From contig JAWZYU010000017.1 of NCBI GenBank assembly GCA_038380435.1, positions 26,284,483-26,348,482 of the forward strand: 64,000 bases of DNA, given 5' to 3'. The position numbers and the translations under genes are program-made. This document shows, piece after piece, positions 9,291 through 19,400 of this stretch. The notes under the pieces are model-generated. The model was given only the letters and a program-made list of their open reading frames with translations, had not been told where the DNA came from and made no database searches. The stretch's first letter is position 1, and each line of letters starts with the position of its first letter. The stretch comes from Ryuthela nishihirai (lineage: Eukaryota; Arthropoda; Arachnida; Araneae; Heptathelidae).

Positions 9291-9630
9291 ATTATCATAA
9301 TGTGAAATGTAAATACATTGTTTTAAAAACTAATGTAAAAATTATTACTTTTTTACTTGTTTTTCGAATACAATACTATCATATCAAAGGTGATATAAAC
9401 CCTAAGAGCTTATTTTAACTTTTAATGCACAATATCCGAAACAAAATGTAATCAAGCGGAAAAGGTTTTAGAAACCAGTGGTTTATTTTATTATTATACT
9501 CTTCCAAAGTGCTAAATTTCGGTGTTAAAATAATGCAAAAATGAAAGAGAAATTTCAGAAGTGTTTACTTAAAAAAATATATATAATACTCGTAATTATA
9601 ATTCGTCCGCTATTTTATAATGCCAAATAT
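9291..9630. other. Intron sequence, nothing recognised
   Basis: AT-rich, between two inverted SINE A copies. Confidence 0.5.
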
Positions 9631-9642
9631 AACATCATTGGT

Positions 9643-10022
9643 TGGGTTGTTTTACCTCTGAGCGGCACTTTTTTGCACACCATGGGCTAAATGGCCAGGT
9701 CACATGGACCCCGAAGGCTCAGAGAAGGTTGAGGAAGGGGACCCACTGGAACAGCTGTTGGGAAACAGATGGTAGCCTCCCGTCAAGGCCATCCAGCGTG
9801 TTCTTTAACGTGCACAGGGTATGGTTCTCCCGCCAGGGCCACAGCTTAACGTCCCATCCGACGGACGGCGGCCTTTCCAAGCCCATCGGTGTCCCCTACT
9901 GACCGTGGGCAGGGCGGGGGTATTTTGCGGACAAAAATCTCAACGCTGACCCAGCTGGGACTCGAACCTGGGAACTACAGATTACGAGCCTGGCGCGCTA
10001 CCGACTGAGCCACCCCCGCCCC
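9643..10022 (-). repeat. SINE A, full length
   Basis: A 380-bp copy with the 12-bp duplication AACATCATTGGT at 9631-9642 and 10023-10034. Confidence 0.95.
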
Positions 10023-10373
10023 AACATCATTGGTAACAGCAAACGAAATGATGTTGTATGATTATACTCGTCACCTATAAAAAAATGCATCGGTGAGCAC
10101 ATTTATTAGCTGGCGAATATCTCAGAATATACTGTGTCAGATGTCAAATTTCAGACATTAAATAAAAAAGAAATGTCAACTTTTTACAGAGCATCAGTAA
10201 CACTAAGTATAACTCATTGCAGATTTCTTGAACTGTTCAAAATGTCTGCCATGAAGCCGCTGTGACTACAATTTCCTCAATAATAGTTTTAACGGTGATT
10301 TCCTTATAAGGGAAAAATGTTTGGCATCTTAATTTTTTGGCATCTGGAAAAAGTTTAAGCCCTAATTTAGAGG

Positions 10374-10760
10374 TGGGGCGGGGTGGCTCAGTCGGAAGCG
10401 CGCCAGGCTCGTAATCTATAGTTCATAGGTTCGAGTCCCAACTGGGTCAGCGTTGAGATTTATCTCCGCAAAATTCTCCGCCCTGTCCACGGTCACTAGG
10501 GGACACTGATGGGCTTAGAAAGGCCGTCGTCCATCGGATGGGACGTTAAGCCGTGGCCCCGTGTGTGGGAGAGCCATATCCTGTGCACGTTAAAGAACAC
10601 TCTGGATGGCCTTGACGGGAGGCTACCATCTTTCTCCCAACAGCTGTTCCAGTCGGTCCCCTCCCCCAACCTTCTGAGCCTTTCGGGGTCCATGTCACCT
10701 GGCCATTTAGTCCATGGTGTGCCAAAAAGTGCCGCTCAGAGGTAACCCAAACAACCCAAC
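10374..10760 (+). repeat. SINE A, nearly full length
   Basis: Head at about 10375-10450 and tail TAAC..AACAACCC near 10755. No clear target duplication. It lies 180 bp upstream of the third cyclase exon. Confidence 0.92.
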
Positions 10761-10939
10761 CCTTTTTTTCTTACTGTCTGTGTCAGTGTTGTTTCATGTT
10801 ATTCTACGCCAAAGCTCCACCAAGTACTCCACAAAACAGTGAACACGTGGACATTATGTTCACAATACGTTCTGATTTGAAACTCCTAAGTTCGAAATTC
10901 ACAATTAATCCAACGCTTAATTTCAAATTTCCTTTTCAG

Positions 10940-11063
10940 CCCAATGCTCCCGTGAAAGAGAAATGGGGCCATCTCGCCCAACTGACAGAATTCGCCCTGG
11001 CACTGAAGGATACTTTGACCTACATTAACAAGGAGAGTTTCAACAACTTTGTGCTCCGCATGG
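10940..11063 (+). CDS. ADCY3: Adenylyl cyclase C2 domain, third exon in window
   Basis: This exon encodes PNAPVKEKWGHLAQ, then LTEFALALKDTLTYIN and ESFNNFVLRMG: the helix that in cyclases follows the variable loop, then the strand before the catalytic centre. The acceptor is CCTTTTCAG at 10931-10939 and the donor GTAAGA at 11064. Length is 124 nt, so it ends one base into a glycine codon that the next exon completes. The loop between IKTIGSTYMAASG and LTEFAL is short compared with many vertebrate isoforms. The flanking introns carry several SINE A copies. Confidence 0.93.
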
Positions 11064-11419
11064 GTAAGATTTTTTTTTTCTCAGATCAAAATATTTATGG
11101 ATTCAGGAGAGAATGAACTCCACTCTTCACACTTTTCAATCCAGCTTTTTTTTTTAAATCTTATTCAATTGCTAAATGAAAACGAACCAAAAAAACAATA
11201 ATACCAAAGGATTGAAAACTTAATATACAACTATTTAACGTAACAGCACGGGATTATTTTCTACAGCTCTGAATAATCAGTTTCGTTTTCCCTTCTAGAA
11301 ATTCCTCTCCATGCTTATTATGGCCAGAGCTCATTATTTCAAAGCCTGAGTTTGTTCGTGAAATTCGTTAACCTAACACCATGGCAGCCTTAAGTGACGT
11401 CATTTTCTCCTTCCGACTT
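11064..11419. other. Intron start after exon 3
   Basis: T-rich donor-side intron; no feature seen. Confidence 0.5.
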
Positions 11420-11808
11420 GGGGCGGGGGTGGCTCAGTCGGTAGCGCGCCAGGCTCGTAATCTGTAGTTCCCAGGTTCGAGTCCCAGCTGGGTCAGTGTT
11501 GAGATTAAAATTCAAAATTCCCCGCCCTGCCCACGGTCAGTAGGGGACACCGATGGGCTTGGAAAGGCCGCCGTCCGTCTGATGGGACGTTAAGCCGTGG
11601 CCCCGTGTGTGGGAGAGCCATACCCTGTGCACGTTAAAGAACACACTGGATGGCCTTGACGGGAGGCTACCATCTGTCTCCCAACAGCTGTTCCAGTGGG
11701 TCCCCTTCCCCAACCTTCTCTGAGACTTCGGGGTCCATGTGACCTGGCCATTTAGCCCATGGTGTGAAAAAAAGTGCCGCTCAGAGGTAAAACAACCCAA
11801 CAACCCAC
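11420..11808 (+). repeat. SINE A, full length
   Basis: Head at 11420-11495 with intact box A and box B, body near consensus, and a tail ending AAAACAACCCAACAACCC. Target duplication not clear. Confidence 0.93.
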
Positions 11809-12932
11809 AGGTCTTACTTGATAGGTTATGTGGAGGGAGAACTGTCACCACCTTCTTATCTGTCTTTACAAGGCCCGTTTTTTCCTCAATGTTGCTCTCT
11901 GTGCAACAGCATGCCTAATTAAGGGTTAATTGAAATTTAATGAATACGTTTTACATTTAATTAATGAATACATTTTAATTGAAATTTAAAGATTTTAATT
12001 AAATTACTTCATTAATTTAATTAAATTATTTAATCCTCGTGAGAAGACTACATTTAACAATCAAACGTCCTGTGAAAAAGTTCCAAAGTTTTATTCTAAT
12101 AATGTCTGTGACGTCATATCTTTAATCTTGAAAATAGGAATTACTTTCAGAAATATAAAGTTATATTATCCTACATAATATTAATATACATTCGCTTTCT
12201 TTAATTTTGATTTAACGAACTTAATTAGACTTTTAACAATTTATTTCCATATCAGCTATTTATTTATTTATTTATACTAAAATGAATATTCAAAGACTGT
12301 TAAAAGGTTCTAAAATTATCATCTCACTAATTGCTGATAATAATATCTTCAAACTTTCTTTCCTATTTTAACTTTTATCTCTAAAACTATACACATTTGA
12401 ATTTTTCTTTGAAAACAAAACTTACCTCATGTTATCTTTTAAAACTCTTACTCATCTTTCTTAATAGCAACTTCTCTAAGTTCTACTAAAAAATTTTACG
12501 CTGAGAATAGAAAAATGTTTTTAATGATTCAGGTTAAAGCAAGTTAATTAACCTGGAAATATTCATGCAAGGATGTGTTAAGAGAGAGATTAAATTACTT
12601 CTGGTTCTAACAAAATTTTGTTAAAAATGGGCTTTTTAAACAGTTTACTTTTTTAACTTTTTTAAAGTTTAATAATGGTCTCGCGAGAACTCACTGCAAC
12701 ACATTCCTCGTTCAATGAATGTTTCAGGCAAAAATATTCGCAAGTTTTCAATGCAATAATTGACGATAGTAATTTAACAATATTATGTCGCTAAAGCTGA
12801 ATGCTGCATGCTCAAATGTCACCTAAAAATGTGGCAAATAAAATATGTTTCATTTCGCGACAAAAATTTGTTTCATAGCATATAAGTGTTAACTCTATAC
12901 AGTCATAAAAGGATACCTATATTTTAAAATGC
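11809..12932. other. AT-rich intron, low complexity
   Basis: Contains repeated ATTTAATTAA-type runs at 11920-12040 and a TTTA run near 12250. No gene or known element. Confidence 0.5.
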
Positions 12933-13141
12933 TATTATGGCCGAGTGGTTAGCACGCTTGGCTACTGATCTAAGGGACCTGGGTTCGAGCCCCGGGTAAG
13001 GCATGGATGTGTGTGTCGTTTTTCTGCTGAGGTCCTGCCATCCTCTCAGACCTTCTACTATGGCATATAAACTGACAGGCTCCTGTCAGACCTCTGTGGC
13101 AAGCAGCTGCTTGAGGGGTTATTTATTTTTATTTTTTTTTA
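12933..13141 (+). repeat. SINE B
   Basis: Head ATGGCCGAGTGGTTAGCACG, box B GGGTTCGAGCCCC, and the same body and T/A-rich tail as the 2112 copy. Confidence 0.92.
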
Positions 13142-13170
13142 TATTTTACTAAATAACTAAGTAGCAAGGG

Positions 13171-13545
13171 TTGGTTGGTTTACCTCTGAGTGGCACTTCT
13201 TTGCACACAACGGGTTAAATGGCCAGGTCATAAAGGCCCTGAGAGCCCAAAGAAGGTTGGGGACCCACTGGTCAGCTGTTGGGAGGCAGATGGTAGCCTC
13301 CTGTCAAGGTCATCCAACGTGTTCTTTAACGTGCATAGGGTATGGCTCTCCGTCACACAAGCCCACGGCTTAACGTCCCATCTGAAGGTTAATGGCTTTT
13401 CCAGTCTCATCGATGTCCCCTACTGACCGAGGTTAGGTAAGGGAGTTTTGCGGAGATAAATTCTATCGCTGGTCCAGGCGGGACTCGAACCTGGGAATTG
13501 CAAATTACGAACCTGTCACGCTACCGAATGAGCCGCTCCCACCCC
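13171..13545 (-). repeat. SINE A, old copy
   Basis: A divergent copy with an imperfect target duplication: AAGTAGCAAGGG at 13159-13170 and AAGTAACAAAAG at 13546-13557. Confidence 0.88.
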
Positions 13546-13557
13546 AAGTAACAAAAG

Positions 13558-14130
13558 TAATTGTGTGTCGAGCACAATTACTGGTATTTTAAACTAATCT
13601 TTATCTTTCTGGTATTAAAAGTTTTCTTTATTTTATTGATATCGTGATGTAAATAAAAACTAATATTTGTCTTTCTGGTATTAATCAAAAGTTTGCTTTA
13701 TATTGCATTGATATTATGATGAAAATAAAAAAAACTCCTTTGACTTTGTCTTTCTCATACAGTGAAATGTCAGTGAAACGAAGTCGGGTTCGGTTACCAA
13801 TATATATTCTTTGCAATGATATTTCGTTAGAGGTAAACACAGTAAAGTCAGAACAATAGTGCATATTATAAAATAAACAGAATATATATTTGACCAGAAT
13901 TTAAATCATTGCAACATTGAGGGATGATAAAAAACAAAACTCAATAAAGATTTTTAAAAAGTATACGTCGTATTGTTGAACGATTTTCATTTTATAAATT
14001 TCATTCTAACGTTAACATAAGGATTCAGAGTAAATTGGTAGGAGATAAAAAAAATTCGTTTTACCGAATATTTAGTTATTCTGCCATTCGTTACACTGAC
14101 CTGTCATTGTATTAATCGAAGGTTTGCTTT
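13558..14130. other. Intron with degenerate relatives of the 94-bp satellite
   Basis: Two weak copies at about 13600-13760 (TTTCTGGTATTAATCAAAAG, ATTGATATTATGATG); the rest has no recognised feature. Confidence 0.6.
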
Positions 14131-14694
14131 CTATTGTGTTGGCATCATGATACGAACAAAAACTCTTCTGACTTTCTTGTATTCATCAAAAGTTATGTTT
14201 TAAATTGTGATGTGAACGAACATTCTATTGTGTTGGCATCATGATGCGAACAAAAACTCTTCTGACTTTCTTGTATTCATCAAAAGTTATGTTTTAAATT
14301 GTGTTGTGAACGAACATTCTATTGTGTTGGCATCATGATACGAACAAAAACTCTTCTGACTTTCTTGTATTCATCAAAAGTTATGTTTTAAATTGTGATG
14401 TGAACGAACATTCTATTGTGTTGGCATCATGATGCGAACAAAAACTCTTCTGACTTTCTTGTATTCATCAAAAGTTATGTTTTAAATTGTGTTGTGAACG
14501 AACATTCTATTGTGTTGGCATCATGATACGAACAAAAACTCTTCTGACTTTCTTGTATTCATCAAAAGTTACGTTTTAAATTGTGATGTGAACGAACATT
14601 CTATTGTGTTGGCATCATGATGCGAACAAAAACTCTTCTGACACTCTTGTATTCATCAAAAGTTATGTTTTAAATTGTGATGTGAACGAACATT
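14131..14694 (+). repeat. 94-bp satellite, six copies with a dimeric higher-order pattern
   Basis: Units start (CTATTGTGTTGGCATCATGA) at 14131, 14225, 14319, 14413, 14507 and 14601. They alternate GATACG/GATGCG and, with one exception in the last unit, GTGATGTG/GTGTTGTG, so the true repeating unit is about 188 bp. Degenerate relatives lie at about 13600-13760. The array ends about 20 bp before the fourth-exon acceptor. Confidence 0.96.
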
Positions 14695-14714
14695 CCTTCG
14701 GAATTGTTTTTCAG

Positions 14715-14839
14715 GTATTAATCAAGGCCCCATTACAGCTGGAGTAATAGGAGCTAGAAAGCCTCATTACGATATGTGGGGAAACACAGTTAATGTCGCC
14801 AGCAGGATGGAAAGCACGGGCAAAGCCGGTTGCATTCAG
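14715..14839 (+). CDS. ADCY3: Adenylyl cyclase C2 domain, fourth exon (catalytic core)
   Basis: The exon encodes [36 protein letters not shown] and KAGCIQ. In the known C1-C2 structures the aspartate of HYDMWGN recognises adenine, and the asparagine and arginine of NTVNVASRM bind and stabilise the triphosphate. All three are present, so this is a catalytically competent C2 half. The acceptor is TTTTTCAG at 14707-14714 and the donor GTAGG at 14840. Length is 125 nt: two bases complete the split glycine codon and the exon ends in phase 0. A 94-bp satellite ends only about 20 bp upstream of the acceptor. Confidence 0.95.
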
Positions 14840-15207
14840 GTAGGAACCTTCTCTTATTTTCATTCGCAATTGAGTTTCCTGATGAGACAGCAGCTTATTG
14901 CAAAACAAACAATTCGCGGTTCATAAAACAAATAATTAATGTATTTAATCTGGCTCATTTCGTCCAATATTTTGATCAAACGTTTTTATATGCATTGCTA
15001 AACGGTTTTGCCAATTCACAGTACTCGTTAAAATATTAAATCGTATTTACAATATGGAATTATTTCTTGGGGTGGCACATATTATACTAATATTAACAGA
15101 TTAATTGCAATTCAAAGAGAATTATAAAATGTATATTAAAGATAAGAAAATATGAATGTTTTAAAAAGTTATATAAAGATGTCGTTATTTTGTCAGTGAG
15201 AAAATTA
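14840..15207. other. Intron start after exon 4, nothing recognised
   Basis: AT-rich; short open frames only. Confidence 0.5.
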
Positions 15208-15410
15208 AATAAAAAAATAAATACCCCCTCAAGCAGCTGCTTGCCACAGAGGTCTGGCAGGAGCCTGTCAGTTTATATGCGATAGTAGAAGGTCTCTGAG
15301 GATGTCAGGACCTCAACAGAAAAACAACACAAACGTCCATGCCTTGATCCGGAGTTCGAACCCAGGTCCCTTAGATCAGTAGCCAAGTGCGCTAACCACT
15401 CGGCCTCGGG
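15208..15410 (-). repeat. SINE B
   Basis: Inverted copy: AATAAATACCCCCTCAAGC at left and the complement of the tRNA-like head (GCTAACCACTCGGCC) at right. Confidence 0.92.
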
Positions 15411-16361
15411 ACTTCATTCAATTTTAAAACATTTGTTTTAAAAATTGGTCGGACCAATATATAAAATTTGTTAATTATAAAACAAGAAACAGTAGTACCT
15501 CTGTTAATCTCGTTGAAGTCTTACCTAAAAAAACTGTGGTTAAAAAGCATTACCTTTACCTTGCGCCAAATTTATTTAATTTTTTGCCAAACAACATAAT
15601 AATGGAAAAAAATTACCTAACTTTATTTCAAATCTTTATAAATGGCTACTACACCATTGATAATATTCAGTTATTAATTTTGTAAAATAATTTTACATTT
15701 TTTGATTGTTGTCCGATCATTTTAAAAATGCATAATACGTTTATACTGTTTGTTGCCAAAAACGATTAATCAGAGATTGAGTTTTAATAAATTCCACAAG
15801 CGAGTTTTTAAACTCTTGTGGATTTTTGTAAACTTCCAATGGAAAATTTGTATCCACTGGGCTACAGCAAAATAAATCAAATGTATTATTTATTAAGGAA
15901 ATAAATATTTTGATGTATTTTTTAAAAAATGTATATTTTTTTTATTCAAGATTTTTTTTGATTCACTGAAAATGTATTTTTTTCTCCAATTCAAATATTT
16001 ATTAGAAATGCATATTTTGGTTTTTAACCCATTAATTCTGAAAGGCAGAAATTATAATATTTTTAAGGTAGTACTTTTATTATAGAACAAAAATACATGT
16101 AAATAGAGAATTGTGATAAAAAAAATTGTGACCACAGAAACCACAGAAAAATGTTGCGTATACGCAACTTTGGGATTATCAGAACATGAATACTTAAAGT
16201 TAAAACATATGGAATTGTCTGAAGTAGTCTGCATGAAGACGAACTTGACACTTTTTAGACATATATATATTGCATTGCTTTTGCACTGTCGACATCTTCT
16301 TCTTGCTTTATTCTCCTGTTCAACTATAACATGGCCAATATTGTCAAACCGTACTTCAGGG
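15411..16361. other. AT-rich intron, nothing recognised
   Basis: No repeat family, gene or continuation of the piggyBac transposase was found here, although it lies directly left of the array. Confidence 0.5.
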
Positions 16362-16492
16362 GTGGGGTGGGGGGGCCCAGCCGGTAGTGCTCCAGGCTCG
16401 TAATAGAAAAGATAGATTTAAAGTATCTACTCGAACTAAATAGTATTTAACTGAACTAAGTTTCTACTCGTAATCTGTAGTTCCTAGGTTCG
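16362..16492 (+). repeat. SINE A head fragment at the left edge of the purine array
   Basis: The head starts at about 16362, is interrupted after CTCGTAAT (16397-16404) by about 65 bp of unrelated DNA, then resumes with CTCGTAATCTGTAG to box B GGTTCGAG near 16493. The 75-bp purine-rich array begins directly after box B; the SINE body is missing. Confidence 0.8.
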
Positions 16493-19400
16493 AGTAGATA
16501 GGGAGAAGGAAGAAAGAGATAGGGAAGAAAGAAAATTCGAAAGGGAGTATAGAAGAGAGAAGGCAGAAAGGGATAGGGAGAATGAAGAGAGTGATAGGGA
16601 AGAAGGATCATTGGAAAGGGAGTATAGAAGAGAGAAGGCAGAAAGGGATAGGGAGAATGAAGAAGGTGATAGGGAAGAAAGAAGATTGGAAGTGCAGTAT
16701 AGAAGAGAGAAAGCAGAAAGGGATAGAGAGAATGAAGAAAGTGATAGGGAAGAAAGAAAATTGGAAAGGGAGTATAGAAGAGAGAAGGCAGAAAGGGATA
16801 GGGAGAATGAAGAGAGTGATAGGGAAGAAGGATGATTGGAAAGGTAGTATAGAAGAGAGAAGGCAGAAAGGGATAGGGAGAATGAAGAGAGTGATAGGGA
16901 AGAAGGATGATTGGAAAGGGAGTATAGAAGAGAGACTGCAGAAAGTGATAGGGAAGAAGGATGATTGGAAATGGAGTATAGAAGAGAGAAGGCAGAAAGG
17001 GATAGGGAGAATGAAGAAAGTGATAGGGAAGAAAGAAGATTGGAAGGGCAGTATAGAAGAGAGAAAGCAGAAAGGGATAGAGATAATGAAGAGAATGATA
17101 GGGAAGAAGGATGACTGGAAAGGGAGTATAGAAGAGAGAAGGCAGAAAGGGATAGGGAGAATGAAGAAAGTGATAGGGAAGAAAGAAGATTGGAAGGGCA
17201 GTATAGAAGAGAGAAAGCAGAAAGGGATAGAGATAATGAAGAAAGTGATAGGGAAGAAAGAAAATTGGAAAGGGAGTATAAGAGAGAAGGCAGAAAGGGA
17301 TAGGGAGAATGAAGAGAGTGATAGGGAAGAAGGATGGTTCGAAAGGGAGTATAGAAGGGAGAAGGCAGAAAGGGATAGGGAGAATGATGAAAGTGATGAA
17401 GAAGATTGGAAGGGCAGTATAGAAGAGAGAAGGCAGAAAGGGATAGAGAGAATGAAGAAAGTGATAGGGAAGAAAGAAAATTGGAAAGGGAGTATAGAAG
17501 AGAGAAGGCAGAAAGGGATAGGGAGAATGAAGAGAGTGATAGGGAAGAAGGATGATTGGAAAGGGAGTATAGAAGAGAGAAGGCAGAAAGGGATAGGGAG
17601 AATGAAGAAGGTGATAGGGAAGAAAGAAGATTGGAAGGGCAATATAGAAGAGAGAAAGCAGAAAGGGATAGAGAGAATGAAGAGAGTGATAGGGAAGAAG
17701 GATGATTGGAAAGGGAGTATAGAAGAGAGAATGAAGAAAGTGATAGGGAAGAAAGAAGATTGGAAGGGCAGTATAGAAGAGAGAAAGCAGAAAGGGATAG
17801 AGAGAATGAAGAGAGTGATAGGGAAGAAGGATGATTGGAAAGGGAGTATAGAAGAGAGAATGAAGAAAGTGATAGGGAAGAAAGAAGATTGGAAGGGCAG
17901 TATAGCAGAGAGAAAGCAGAAAGGGATAGACAGAATGAAGAAAGTGATTGGGAAGAAAGAAAATTGGAAAGGGAGTATAGAAGAGAGAAGGCAGAAAGGG
18001 ATAGGGAGAATGAAGAGAGTGATAGGGAAGAAGGATGATTGGAAAGGGAGTATAGAAGAGAGACTGCAGAAAGTGATAGGGAAGAAGGATGATTGGAAAT
18101 GGAGTATAGAAGAGAGAAGGCAGAAAGGGATAGGGAGAATGAAGAGAGTGATAGGGAAGAAGGATGATTGGAAAGGGAGTATAGAAGAGAGAAGGCAGAA
18201 AGGGATAGGGAGAATGAAGAAATTGACAGGGAAGAAAGAAGATTGGAAGGGCAGTATAGAAGAGAGAAAGCAGAAAGGGATAGAGAGAATGAAGAAAGTG
18301 ATAGGGAAGAAAGAAAATTGGAAAGGGAGTATAGAAGAGAGAAGGCAGAAAGGGATAGGGAGAATGAAGAGAGTGATAGGGAAGAAAGAAGATTGGAAGG
18401 GCAGTATAGAAGAGAGAAAGAAGAAAGGGATAGAGAGAATGAAGAAAGTGATAGGGAAGAAAGAAAATTGGAAAGGGAGTATAGAAGAGAGAAGGCAGAA
18501 AGGGATAGGGAGAATGAAGAGAGTGATAGGGAAGAAGGATGATTGGAAAGGGAGTATAGAAGAGAGAAGGCAGAAAGGGATGAGGAGAATGAAGAAAGTG
18601 ATAGGGAAGAAAGAAGATTGGAAGGGCAGTATAGAAGAGAGAAAGAAGAAAGGGATAGAGAGAATGAAGAAAGTGATAGGGAAGAAAGAAAATTGGAAAG
18701 GGAGTATAGAAGAGAGAAAGCAGAAAGGGATAGAGAGAATGAAGAGAGTGATAGGGAAGAAGGATGATTGGAAAGGGAGTATAGAAGAGAGAATGAAGAA
18801 AGTGATAGGGAAGAAAGAAGATTGGAAGGGCAGTATAGAAGAGAGAAAGCAGAAAAGGATAGAGAGAATGAAGAAAGTGATAGGGAAGAAAGAAAATTGG
18901 AAAGGGAGTATAGAAGAGAGAAGGCAGAAAGTGATAGAGAGAATGAAGAAAGTGATAGGGAAGAAAGAAAATTGGAAAGGGAGTATAGAAGAGAGAAGGC
19001 AGAAAGGGATAGGGAGAATGAAGAAGGTGATAGGGAAGAAAGAAGATTGGAAGGGCAGTATAGAAGAGAGAAAGCAGAAGGAATAGAGAGAATGAAGAAA
19101 GTGATAGGGAAGAAAGAAAATTGGAAAGGGAGTATAGAAGAGAGAAGGCAGGAAGGGATAGGGAGAATGAAGAAGGTGATAGGGAAGAAAGAAGATTGGA
19201 AGGGCAGTATAGAAGAGAGAAAGCAGAAGGAATAGAGAGAATGAAGAAAGTGATAGGGAAGAAAGAAAATTGGAAAGGGAGTATAGAAGAGAGAAGGCAG
19301 AAAGTGATAGAGAGAATGAAGAAAGTGATAGGGAAGAAAGAAAATTGGAAAGGGAGTATAGAAGAGAGAAGGCAGAAAGGGATAGGGAGAATGAAGAAGG

